Positions 7,600-14,496 of a stretch of DNA of 17,399 nt are shown piece after piece. Source of the DNA: Hyphomicrobiales bacterium. Its GTDB lineage: Bacteria; Pseudomonadota; Alphaproteobacteria; Rhizobiales; Aestuariivirgaceae. Both the position numbers and the translations under genes were made by a program. Below the pieces are notes generated by a model, which did no database searches, had not been told where the DNA came from, and was given only the letters and a program-made list of their open reading frames with translations. The stretch spans positions 1 through 17,399 of the forward strand of contig JALWJW010000057.1 in assembly GCA_026996935.1 (NCBI GenBank), read 5' to 3'. How positions within the stretch are numbered: position 1 is the stretch's first letter; each line of letters opens with the position of its first letter.

Positions 7600-9171
7600 G
7601 TGACCTACGATATCCGCCGTACTTTTGCGATTATTTCTCACCCCGATGCGGGTAAGACGACATTGACCGAACGCTTATTGTTTGCAGGTGGTGCTGTGCA
7701 TTTGGCCGGTGATGTTAAAGCGCGCGGCGACCGTAGGCGAGCCAAATCAGATTGGATGAAGATTGAGCAGGAACGCGGTATCTCAGTAACTTCATCAGTG
7801 ATGACCTTTCACCATGACGGTGTCGTATTTAACCTGCTTGATACCCCAGGCCACGAAGACTTTTCCGAAGATACCTACCGCACTCTTACTGCCGTTGACA
7901 GCGCCATTATGGTGATTGATGCCGCGAAAGGTATTGAGGCCCAAACACTCAAACTATTTGAGGTGTGCCGCCTGCGCGATATTCCCATCATCATCATGGT
8001 CAATAAGGTTGACCGAGAAGGTGTTGACCCGTTTGGTCTGCTCGATGATGTGGCTGAAACTTTGCAATTGGATTTATCACCACAAATCTGGCCTGTTGGC
8101 ATGGGGTCTGATTTTTATGGGGTTTATGATTTACAAAACAATGAATTTCATACCTCAAGCATTAACCGCGGCGCTGCTTTTGATACGGTGATTAAGTGCA
8201 AAAACGTACACGATAAACAGCTTGATGATTTGGTGCCTGAACATGTTCTAACCCCAGCGCGTGAAGAACTTGAATTGGCTGCAGAAGGTTATCCCGCATT
8301 TGATCGTGAGCAGTTTCGCGCCGGTAATTTAGCCCCGGTTATTTTTGGTAGCGCATTGCGAGATTACAGTGTCAAACGCCTGATTGATGTGATTGGCCAA
8401 CACAGCCCGGAACCACAACCGCGCAAGGCTGATATTCGTGTTGTTGAGCCTGGTGAAAAACCGGTAACTGGATTTGTATTTAAAGTGCAAGCCAATATGG
8501 ACAAGAACCACCGCGACCGCGTGGCATTTGTGCGGCTTTGTTCTGGTCATTTCAAACGCTCAATGAAATTACGCCAGGTGCGCACGGGTAAAGACCATAT
8601 TATTCACTCACCCATGTTATTCTTGGCTCAAGATCGCGATGTGGCAGAAGATGCTTTTGCTGGTGATGTGATCGGCATTCCCAATCACGGCACCATGCAG
8701 GTTGGTGATACTTTTACTGAAGGCGAAGTCTTACGCTTTACGGGCCTGCCCGCTTTTGCCCCTGAAATTTTACGTCGTGTCACCCTTGGCGATATGACCA
8801 AGGTGAAACAATTACGCGCTGCCTTAAAAGACCTTTCAGAAGAAGGATTGATCCAGGCTTTTAAACCGTCACTTGGTTCCCATTGGATTATTGGTGTAAT
8901 CGGGATATTGCAACTGGATGTGCTGCGTGATCGCGCCAAACAGGAATATCGTATTGATCTTAACTTTGAACCTGTACCTTACGATACGGCACGCTGGCTC
9001 AAATGTGATGATGAAAAAACACTCGAAACATTTATTTCCCGCAATTCATCTTCCATTGTGACTGACCGAGACGAAAGCCCTGTGTTCCTGGCCAAAAGTG
9101 AGTGGGAAGCCAATTATGCTGTTGATAAAAACCCTGACATCAGATTTTTAAAAACCAAAGAACTTGAATAG
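7600..9171 (+). CDS. prfC: Peptide chain release factor 3 (RF3)
   Basis: Translational GTPase that removes RF1/RF2 from the ribosome after peptide release. With the GTG at 7600 the product is 523 residues, the normal RF3 length. The G1 P-loop IISHPDAGKTT (11-21), G2 region RGISVTSS (59-66), G3 DTPGHEDFSEDTYRTLTAVD (81-100) and G4 NKVD (135-138) are intact. The second half shows RF3-specific patterns such as GFVFKVQANMD-HRDRVAF, KLRQVRTGKD, NHGTMQVGDTFTEGE and FAPEILRRV. The C-terminal domain ends near DIRFLKTKE. An in-frame TTG at 7567 would add 11 residues (CFNTFWKTLP), but it has no Shine-Dalgarno and the extra residues do not fit the family. The GTG itself has only a weak GGA upstream. It follows the kinase by about 100 bp on the same strand, without a clear terminator between them. 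RF3 is non-essential in many bacteria and its neighbours here give no functional hint. Confidence 0.96.
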   Translation: MTYDIRRTFAIISHPDAGKTTLTERLLFAGGAVHLAGDVKARGDRRRAKSDWMKIEQERGISVTSSVMTFHHDGVVFNLLDTPGHEDFSEDTYRTLTAVDSAIMVIDAAKGIEAQTLKLFEVCRLRDIPIIIMVNKVDREGVDPFGLLDDVAETLQLDLSPQIWPVGMGSDFYGVYDLQNNEFHTSSINRGAAFDTVIKCKNVHDKQLDDLVPEHVLTPAREELELAAEGYPAFDREQFRAGNLAPVIFGSALRDYSVKRLIDVIGQHSPEPQPRKADIRVVEPGEKPVTGFVFKVQANMDKNHRDRVAFVRLCSGHFKRSMKLRQVRTGKDHIIHSPMLFLAQDRDVAEDAFAGDVIGIPNHGTMQVGDTFTEGEVLRFTGLPAFAPEILRRVTLGDMTKVKQLRAALKDLSEEGLIQAFKPSLGSHWIIGVIGILQLDVLRDRAKQEYRIDLNFEPVPYDTARWLKCDDEKTLETFISRNSSSIVTDRDESPVFLAKSEWEANYAVDKNPDIRFLKTKELE

Positions 9172-9275
9172 GTAAGAAACCGAATTTTAAAAATGACTCA
9201 AGATTATTTTTTTGATCAGCTTGGGCTTGAAATTTATACCATCGCCATCACATAGCCTTTAATATATACAGACTT

Positions 9276-9296
9276 TATCGAGTTTCATTCTCGATA
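9276..9296 (+). repeat. Hairpin in the nhaA leader
   Basis: TATCGAG (9276-9282) pairs perfectly with CTCGATA (9290-9296) around TTTCATT, ending 9 bases before the nhaA Shine-Dalgarno. The stem is well placed to affect translation initiation or act as an operator. It has no T-tract, so it is not a terminator. The whole prfC-nhaA gap is 143 bp and otherwise A/T rich. Confidence 0.5.
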
Positions 9297-9314
9297 CAAA
9301 CAATCGGGAACAAC

Positions 9315-10499
9315 ATGTCACTAGTACAAAAATTTTTACGTCTTGAAACCGCTGGCGGATTTTTATTGATGGGGGCGTTGCTGCTCGCAATTCTTGCTGA
9401 AAACTCGTCTTTCAAACCTTTTTATGATTTGTTGCTCAACACACCCGTTGAACTTCGTATTGGTGGCCTTGAATTGGCCAAACCATTATTGTTGTGGATC
9501 AATGATGCTTTAATGGCGGTGTTTTTCTTTCTGGTGGGGCTGGAACTTAAACGCGAAGTCTTAACCGGCCAGCTTTCCTCGCCCTCCAAGATTGTTTTAC
9601 CAACCCTTGCTGCTATTGCCGGCATTGCTGTACCGGCAATCATTTATACGGCGGTTAATTATGGGGATGTCGATGCAATGCGTGGCTGGGCCATTCCAAC
9701 GGCAACCGATATTGCGTTTGCCCTAGGTATTCTGGCCTTGCTAGGCAGTCGCGTACCCAGTGCTTTAAAGCTGTTTTTACTGGCCGTTGCTATCATCGAT
9801 GATATTGGTGCGATTGTTATTATTGCGATTTTTTATTCAGGTGATTTATCATTTGAAATGTTTGCCATCGCCGGTGTGGCCATTGCGATGCTGGCGTTTT
9901 TGAACTGGCGCGGCGTGAGATCGGCAACACCATATATGCTGGTTGGTGTTATCTTGTGGGTGGCAGTATTAAAATCGGGTATTCATGCAACACTGGCAGG
10001 CATTGTGCTGGCGATGTTCATTCCCCTCAAAGGCGCACCGGAAGATGAGGAGCCACTGCTCGAACGCCTTGAGCACGATCTACATGCAACGGTGGCTTTT
10101 ATTATTTTGCCTGTATTTGCTTTTGCCAATGCCGGAATCAATCTGTCAGGCCTTAAGCTGGCTGATCTTGCCGCACCGGTGCCGATGGGCATTGCACTTG
10201 GTTTGATTGTTGGCAAGCAACTTGGCATTTTCAGCATTATCTGGTTGGCGGTAAAAACAGGAATGGCAAAGCTACCCGATGGGGTGAGTTGGATGCAAAT
10301 GTATGGCTTATCATTATTATGCGGCATTGGCTTTACTATGAGCCTGTTCATCGCATCATTGGCCTTTGAACAAACAACCCCGGGGTTTGTTGCCAATGAC
10401 CGATTGGGAATCGTGTTTGGCTCACTGGTCTCAGCCGTCTTGGGGTATTTGATTTTACGCTTTACAACATCAAAACCTGCTGAAGCGCCAAAACCTTAG
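9315..10499 (+). CDS. nhaA: Na+/H+ antiporter NhaA
   Basis: Inner-membrane electrogenic antiporter that expels Na+ (or Li+) in exchange for H+, used for pH and salt homeostasis. The 394-residue length matches the family. Transport residues are all present: D132 in TATDIAFALG (E. coli D133), the ion-binding pair D162-D163 in AIIDDIGAI (E. coli D163/D164), and K301 in GKQLGI (E. coli K300). H224 in SGIHATLAGI corresponds to the E. coli H225 region linked to pH response. The conserved CGIGFTMSLFIASLAF near 336-351 is also seen. The ATG at 9315 has GGGA five bases upstream and starts at the family-typical FLRLETAGG segment. A short hairpin precedes it. No nhaR-like regulator is adjacent. A weak terminator and a fresh promoter follow, so it is probably transcribed separately from the next genes. 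Confidence 0.97.
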   Translation: MSLVQKFLRLETAGGFLLMGALLLAILAENSSFKPFYDLLLNTPVELRIGGLELAKPLLLWINDALMAVFFFLVGLELKREVLTGQLSSPSKIVLPTLAAIAGIAVPAIIYTAVNYGDVDAMRGWAIPTATDIAFALGILALLGSRVPSALKLFLLAVAIIDDIGAIVIIAIFYSGDLSFEMFAIAGVAIAMLAFLNWRGVRSATPYMLVGVILWVAVLKSGIHATLAGIVLAMFIPLKGAPEDEEPLLERLEHDLHATVAFIILPVFAFANAGINLSGLKLADLAAPVPMGIALGLIVGKQLGIFSIIWLAVKTGMAKLPDGVSWMQMYGLSLLCGIGFTMSLFIASLAFEQTTPGFVANDRLGIVFGSLVSAVLGYLILRFTTSKPAEAPKP

Positions 10500-10508
10500 A
10501 GACTTAAT

Positions 10509-10529
10509 GCTTTAATATAAAAGCTTTTT
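10509..10529 (+). terminator. Weak intrinsic terminator after nhaA
   Basis: GCTTT (10509-10513) and AAAGC (10520-10524) form a 5-bp stem with a 6-nt A/T loop, followed at once by five T. The stem is short, so termination is probably partial. Confidence 0.42.
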
Positions 10530-10530
10530 G

Positions 10531-10559
10531 TTGACCTTCCTCTAAAGGGATAGTCTAGT
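10531..10559 (+). promoter_or_regulatory. Sigma-70-like promoter for the CcdA-like/MFS pair
   Basis: TTGACC (10531-10536, 5 of 6 to consensus) is separated by exactly 17 bp from TCTAGT (10554-10559, 4 of 6). Transcription would start near 10566, leaving a leader of only about 13 bases that includes the GGAGGGAG Shine-Dalgarno. The sequence AGGGA-N10-TCCCT (10546-10565) straddles the -10 and may be an operator. Confidence 0.55.
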
Positions 10560-10578
10560 TTCCCTGTTGGAGGGAGCT

Positions 10579-11253
10579 ATGGAATTTACATTTCAATCGT
10601 TGGTGCTTTTACCCATTGGACTTGGGTTGCTAGGGTTTATTGAACCATGCACCATTGGTGGCCATTTATTATTTCTTGATACACAAGCGGCTCGTTCACG
10701 CGGTGAAAAAATTAGTGCCGTTGTTATCTTTATTATTGTGCGCACCTTTGTTGCTGGCCTGTTTGGGGCAGTGATTGCTTTTATTGGCCAAAAGCTCATC
10801 GGGGTTCAAACAGGCTTATGGCTGGTGTTCGGCAGCATTTATCTTTTAATCGGATTGGCATTTGTGTTTGGCAAGGCAGGGCTGATCAAACACAAAATAG
10901 ATTTCTCTCCAGCAGCATGGAAAGGAGCCAAAAGCCCTGTGGTTTTAGGCGTGGCTTTTGGCCTTAATATTCCTGCGTGCGCTGCGCCTATTTTATTTGG
11001 ATTATTAGGCTTGGCGGCCACAACGGGGACGTTGATTTCTGGATTTTTTATGATGGCATTGTTTGGGCTGTTTCTGTCTTTGCCTTTAGCTATCTTTGTT
11101 TTTGTACCGCGTTTGTCTGAGGGGCTGGCACGGTTTGGCAAAAAACTTAAAAACACCCGCTGGCTCATTGGCTTGATTTTTATCACCCTTGGAGTTTGGT
11201 CCATCTGGTTTGGGCTTTATGTTGATCCAGCAAATTGGGTGGGAACAAAATGA
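10579..11253 (+). CDS. CcdA/DsbD-transmembrane-like protein with two intramembrane cysteines
   Basis: A 224-residue, six-helix inner-membrane protein. It contains just two cysteines: C24 in GFIEPCTIGGH at the end of helix 1, and C134 in FGLNIPACAAPILFG in the middle of the protein. That matches the CcdA/DsbD-beta layout, where one Cys-Pro-linked residue in each half forms the disulfide that carries electrons from cytoplasmic thioredoxin to periplasmic acceptors. The motifs differ from standard CcdA (SPC and TPC are more usual), so it is a divergent branch and the partner is unknown. No thioredoxin-like or cytochrome c maturation gene is nearby. The true start is ATG 10579, behind GGAGGGAG (10569-10576); an upstream in-frame TTG at 10567 is less likely. 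Its stop overlaps the MFS start by 4 bp (ATGA), so the two are translationally coupled. The reaction remains inferred from the cysteine layout. Confidence 0.8.
   Translation: MEFTFQSLVLLPIGLGLLGFIEPCTIGGHLLFLDTQAARSRGEKISAVVIFIIVRTFVAGLFGAVIAFIGQKLIGVQTGLWLVFGSIYLLIGLAFVFGKAGLIKHKIDFSPAAWKGAKSPVVLGVAFGLNIPACAAPILFGLLGLAATTGTLISGFFMMALFGLFLSLPLAIFVFVPRLSEGLARFGKKLKNTRWLIGLIFITLGVWSIWFGLYVDPANWVGTK
11238..11253 (+). promoter_or_regulatory. Translational coupling site (ATGA overlap) between CcdA-like and MFS genes
   Basis: GGTGGGA (11238-11244 region), inside the last codons of the upstream gene, serves as Shine-Dalgarno for ATG 11250-11252. The upstream TGA occupies 11251-11253. The 4-bp overlap argues for coordinated, probably stoichiometric, synthesis. 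Confidence 0.75.
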
Positions 11254-12494
11254 GCGATCAAAGTGAAGATAAAAAGCGTTTTACCAGCGTAGCAGCCGCT
11301 GGAATTAGTTTTCAGGCTGGCTCAGCAGCAATTGATTCGGCCACCATTATGTCGGCACTGGTGTTTCAACTGACGGGCAGTTCCATATTGGTTGGGGCGG
11401 TTACGGCAATTTTGCGTTTTGGCTGGTTATTCCCACAACTGATTGTCGGGTTTTTAGCGCAGCGCTCTGGCTCGACAATGAAATATTATGTTATTGGCGC
11501 TTTTGGGCGAGCCACTTGTATGGCGATAATGGCCGCTATCTTGATCATAGGTGCCAATTGGTCCCCTTTGGTTTTGTCGATATTCGTCATGGCCCTATGG
11601 GTGGCTTATGCGTTCATTAGTGGCATCGTCGCGGTACCCTATAATGACATCGTAGCGCGGTCTGTGCCTTCAACTTTACGCAGCCGCTTATTGGCAACGC
11701 GTTTTTTTGGTGGCGGGGTTTTAGCCCTTGGGGTGGTGGCCATTGCCAATTGGCTGATTGGTGATTTGCCCTTTCCTATGTCATACGGCGTGATTATCGC
11801 CATTGCCTCGGTGCTGATGTTTATCTCCTCATTTGTTTTTACCGCTATGGGCGAACCAGAATCCGTTACCGCAAAAACGGCAAAACCATCATTTTTCCAA
11901 TATCTCAAAGATGGTGTTGGCGTTTTTAAAACCGATGATCGATTTCGGTTATTTGTCTTTGCCCAATGGTGCGGCGGGGCGGTGTTAATGGCGATGCCAT
12001 TTTATGTGGTCTATGCGGCCAATGCTGGTTTTAACCTTGAGCGCATTGCGCTTTTATTAGGGGCACAAACAACTGGCGCTCTAATTTCCAACCCACTTTG
12101 GGGCTGGTGGGGTGATAAATTGGGCAAGGTGAGCCTATTGAAAGCCATTGCCTTTGGTCGCATCTTGCCCCCACTTGTCATTGTTCTGACGGCTCTTGGG
12201 TTGTTTAGCTTTTCCAGTGATTTATTTTATCTGTTTATCGGATTGTTTTTTATCAGTGGGGCTTTGGCTAATGGTTTGACCATCGCGGTCATTGGCTTTC
12301 TGATGGAAATTTCACCCAATGACAAACGCCCGGCCTATTCAGGTTATTTCAACGCCATTACCGCGCCTGCGTTTTTATTTCCATTATTAGCGGGCATTGT
12401 GGCGCAATTTTTTGGTGTCGAAGTCATCTTTGCTATTTCAATGGTGGCGGCGTTTGTTCAGTTTTTATTACTGACAAAAATAACGGCTTCATAA
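11250..12494 (+). CDS. Major facilitator superfamily transporter, substrate unknown
   Basis: A 414-residue integral membrane protein with about twelve hydrophobic segments and a longer hydrophilic loop around residues 203-230, the usual MFS midpoint between two six-helix halves. The helix 2-3 loop region reads AQRSGSTMKYY, a reduced form of the MFS motif A. The segment VPYNDIVARSVPSTLRSRLLATRFFGG between helices 4 and 5 resembles the loop of MFS proteins with PYNDIVA-type signatures, and GWWGDKLGK (about 290) is the repeat-related loop of the second half. I do not recognise a characterised subfamily. Coupling to the CcdA-like gene suggests a joint function, perhaps moving a thiol-linked or redox-active compound, but that is conjecture. 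The in-frame TTG at 11235 is rejected in favour of ATG 11250. The 3' end overlaps the convergent lysR stop by 6 bp. Confidence 0.88.
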   Translation: MSDQSEDKKRFTSVAAAGISFQAGSAAIDSATIMSALVFQLTGSSILVGAVTAILRFGWLFPQLIVGFLAQRSGSTMKYYVIGAFGRATCMAIMAAILIIGANWSPLVLSIFVMALWVAYAFISGIVAVPYNDIVARSVPSTLRSRLLATRFFGGGVLALGVVAIANWLIGDLPFPMSYGVIIAIASVLMFISSFVFTAMGEPESVTAKTAKPSFFQYLKDGVGVFKTDDRFRLFVFAQWCGGAVLMAMPFYVVYAANAGFNLERIALLLGAQTTGALISNPLWGWWGDKLGKVSLLKAIAFGRILPPLVIVLTALGLFSFSSDLFYLFIGLFFISGALANGLTIAVIGFLMEISPNDKRPAYSGYFNAITAPAFLFPLLAGIVAQFFGVEVIFAISMVAAFVQFLLLTKITAS

Positions 12495-13367
12495 ATCTAA
12501 ACTTTTTAATCCGTCACGTAAAAAATCCATCACAATGTGAATACGGACATTGGTTTTTAATTCTATATGAGAGGTAAGCCACATGGGCAGAGGTTGTAGC
12601 TGTAAGTCTGGCACCAAACGCACAAGGTCTGGCGTTTGGCGGGCAATGTAGTTGCTGCCAAATCCAATGCCTGCACCGGCTTTTACCAACTCCCAATAAG
12701 CGACCTGATCATCGGTTCGAAAAGTGAATAATGCTCGATCTGCCTTAATCCCTAAATCTGACATTTGCTTGAGCATCATGTCGTGGCGATCATAACCGAT
12801 AATTTGATGGCCAAATAAGTGTTCGAAACTGGTCGGGGTGCCGTGTTTTAACAAATAACTTTTAGCCGCCCATGTGCCGATGCTCATCTCATTTACTTTG
12901 CTGGCAATCAAATCATTCTGGGTTGGGCGCACCATGCGCACGGCAATGTCGGCATCTCTTGATAACAGGTTTTCAACCCGGTTACTAGGCACCAATTCAA
13001 TGTCTATTTCAGGGTGGCTGTTTTTGAGATCGACCAGAATTTCCGGTAATAAATAGGTTGCAACGACATCACTTGCGGTGATGCGTACCGTGCCTGAAAT
13101 CGAAGTTTCCTGACCTGCTGCCTTTAAAGAAAACCGATCGGCTTCAGCTTGCATGGCCTTTGCATCATCGACCAGACTTAAACCGATACGGGTTAGTTCC
13201 ATCCCTGTACGTGAGCGGATAAATAAGGGTTCGCCAATTTTATCTTCTAAACGGGTGATGTATCGACCAAGAGTTGGCTGGCTGACATTTAAACGCGTCG
13301 CAGCATCTGACAGACTGCCAGTTTCTGCCACCGCTAAAAATGCGCGTATATTATTCCAGTCATTCAA
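12489..13367 (-). CDS. LysR-family transcriptional regulator, divergent from the epimerase-like gene
   Basis: A 292-residue regulator. The N-terminal winged helix-turn-helix is unmistakable: FLAVAETGSLSDAATRLNVS then QPTLGRYITRLEDKIGEPLF (about residues 10-50). An effector-binding periplasmic-protein-like fold follows (about 90-290, starting SGTVRITASDVVA). It most likely controls the divergent gene at 13454 and itself, the usual LysR arrangement. The start is odd: the only in-frame candidate that keeps the conserved N-terminus is TTG (complement of 13365-13367), with no recognisable Shine-Dalgarno. An ATG four bases further in is out of frame, and a stop closes the frame upstream at 13395-13397. 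Low translation, or a sequence error, could explain this. The stop overlaps the 3' end of the MFS gene. The inducer is unknown. Confidence 0.93.
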   Translation of the reverse strand: MNDWNNIRAFLAVAETGSLSDAATRLNVSQPTLGRYITRLEDKIGEPLFIRSRTGMELTRIGLSLVDDAKAMQAEADRFSLKAAGQETSISGTVRITASDVVATYLLPEILVDLKNSHPEIDIELVPSNRVENLLSRDADIAVRMVRPTQNDLIASKVNEMSIGTWAAKSYLLKHGTPTSFEHLFGHQIIGYDRHDMMLKQMSDLGIKADRALFTFRTDDQVAYWELVKAGAGIGFGSNYIARQTPDLVRLVPDLQLQPLPMWLTSHIELKTNVRIHIVMDFLRDGLKSLDL

Positions 13368-13410
13368 TTTTGAATATCTAACAGTAAATAATTTTTATAT
13401 ATCATTCAAT
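13360..13410. promoter_or_regulatory. Candidate LysR operator: repeated TCATTCAAT, 42 bp apart, plus an inverted repeat
   Basis: TCATTCAAT occurs at 13360-13368 and exactly again at 13402-13410, a 42-bp period, i.e. four helical turns. The first copy is also half of a perfect inverted repeat ATTCAA-TT-TTGAAT (13362-13375) lying on the lysR start codon. LysR proteins typically bind as tetramers to two sites on one DNA face near a divergent promoter, so this layout fits. Binding itself is inferred. Confidence 0.5.
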
Positions 13411-13453
13411 AATAGTACTCCACTATCTCCTAATCAACAAGGAGTAAAACATT

Positions 13454-14413
13454 ATGAAAACAATATCTATTCTTGGGGCCAAGGGGCGTATTTCGTCGGC
13501 TGTGGCCATGGCTTTTCATCAGGCAGATTGGCAGGTGATTGCCGTTTCACGCTCAGGCCATATTGACCATCTGCCCTCAGGTATTGAACAACGCGGTGCC
13601 AATGCGATGAACACGCAAGAGCTGATTGATGCCTGCAAGGACAGTGACTTTATTTTCAACGGCTTAAACCCGCCCTACCCTGACTGGTCCAAATACAGCA
13701 TTCCCATGGCAAAAAACGTCATTGAGGCGGCTAAAGCAACACGGGCGAGGCATTTGTTTATTGGCAATGTCTATAATTTTGGTACCAGCATTGGTATTTC
13801 CATGAAAGAAAGCGATGTGCAAATGCCTGATACGAAAAAGGGTAAAATTCGCGTTGAAATGGAGCGTTTGTTCCAGCAGGCCAGCAAAGAAGGTGTTCAA
13901 ACCCTCATCATACGCAGCGGTGACTTTTTTGGTGGTCCCAATAAAGGTTCATGGTTTGATTTGGTTGTCACTTCAAAGCTTCATAAAGGCACTTTTACCT
14001 ATCCAGGCCCAACCAATCTTCCTCATGCTTGGGCGTATCTGCCCGATTTAGCCCTGGCATTTGTTCGGTTAGCCGATAAAGCTGACGATTTACCTCTATA
14101 TGATTGTTTTCATTTTGAAGGCCTGACACTCAGCGGTGAGGATATGAAACTATTGTGCGAAGCCAGTATAGGCAAAAGCCTTAAACAAGCAGCCATTCCA
14201 TGGTTAATGATAAAAATAGGCGGTCTTGTTGTGCCGATGATGAAAGAGGTGGCTGAAATGTCTTACCTTTGGCAGACTGCGCACAGCCTTGAGAGCACAA
14301 AGCTCATATCACTTATTGGCAACGATTATGTCACCCCGGCACCGCAAGCTGTTCATCAGGCGCTGATTGATCTGGAGGTTATCAGCACACCAAAGGCAAA
14401 ATCTGCCACTTAA
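13454..14413 (+). CDS. NAD(P)-binding epimerase/dehydratase-like protein (atypical SDR)
   Basis: A 319-residue Rossmann-fold protein. The N-terminus ISILGAKGRISSAVAMAF has the glycine-rich nucleotide loop (G8, G11), followed by VIAVSRSG at the end of beta-2, where cofactor preference is set. HLFIGNVYNFG (100-110) and TLIIRSGDFFGG (150-161) are typical of extended/atypical SDR enzymes annotated as NAD-dependent epimerases or NmrA-like proteins. The catalytic YxxxK is not seen in its usual form: the expected region reads KKGKIRVEMERLF (128-140), so Tyr is absent and the enzyme may be a non-canonical reductase or a sensor. GGAG at 13441-13444 precedes the ATG. It is divergent from the LysR gene, which likely regulates it. 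A gap of 83 bp separates it from trkH. Substrate unknown. Confidence 0.85.
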   Translation: MKTISILGAKGRISSAVAMAFHQADWQVIAVSRSGHIDHLPSGIEQRGANAMNTQELIDACKDSDFIFNGLNPPYPDWSKYSIPMAKNVIEAAKATRARHLFIGNVYNFGTSIGISMKESDVQMPDTKKGKIRVEMERLFQQASKEGVQTLIIRSGDFFGGPNKGSWFDLVVTSKLHKGTFTYPGPTNLPHAWAYLPDLALAFVRLADKADDLPLYDCFHFEGLTLSGEDMKLLCEASIGKSLKQAAIPWLMIKIGGLVVPMMKEVAEMSYLWQTAHSLESTKLISLIGNDYVTPAPQAVHQALIDLEVISTPKAKSAT

Positions 14414-14450
14414 CTCAAAGACTGAAACTTGAGGCTGGAAATGGACTTAA

Positions 14451-14463
14451 GTTTAGCGTAAAC
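14451..14463. repeat. Small palindrome upstream of trkH
   Basis: GTTTA-GCG-TAAAC is a perfect 5-bp inverted repeat 33 bases before the trkH ATG. It might be an operator for the trkH-hydroxylase pair. At this length chance is quite possible. Confidence 0.25.
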
Positions 14464-14496
14464 AGGGAAACCGAAAATTATCAGTAGACCTAAAAG

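Noticed and set aside
9193..9255. 20-codon open frame in the prfC-nhaA gap
   Set aside because: It has an ATG but no Shine-Dalgarno and no recognisable leader-peptide pattern, and chance occurrence at this length is likely.
9983..10396. Minus-strand open frame of 137 codons inside nhaA
   Set aside because: nhaA motifs are intact in the sense frame here; the antisense frame has no recognisable domain or ribosome site.
10839..11204. Minus-strand open frame of 121 codons inside the CcdA-like gene
   Set aside because: Antisense shadow; rich in Pro/Lys/Asn from complementing hydrophobic codons, with no start signal.
14428..14456. Possible promoter TTGAGG-N17-TTTAGC before trkH
   Set aside because: The -10 matches only 3 of 6 positions; recorded only as a weak possibility.
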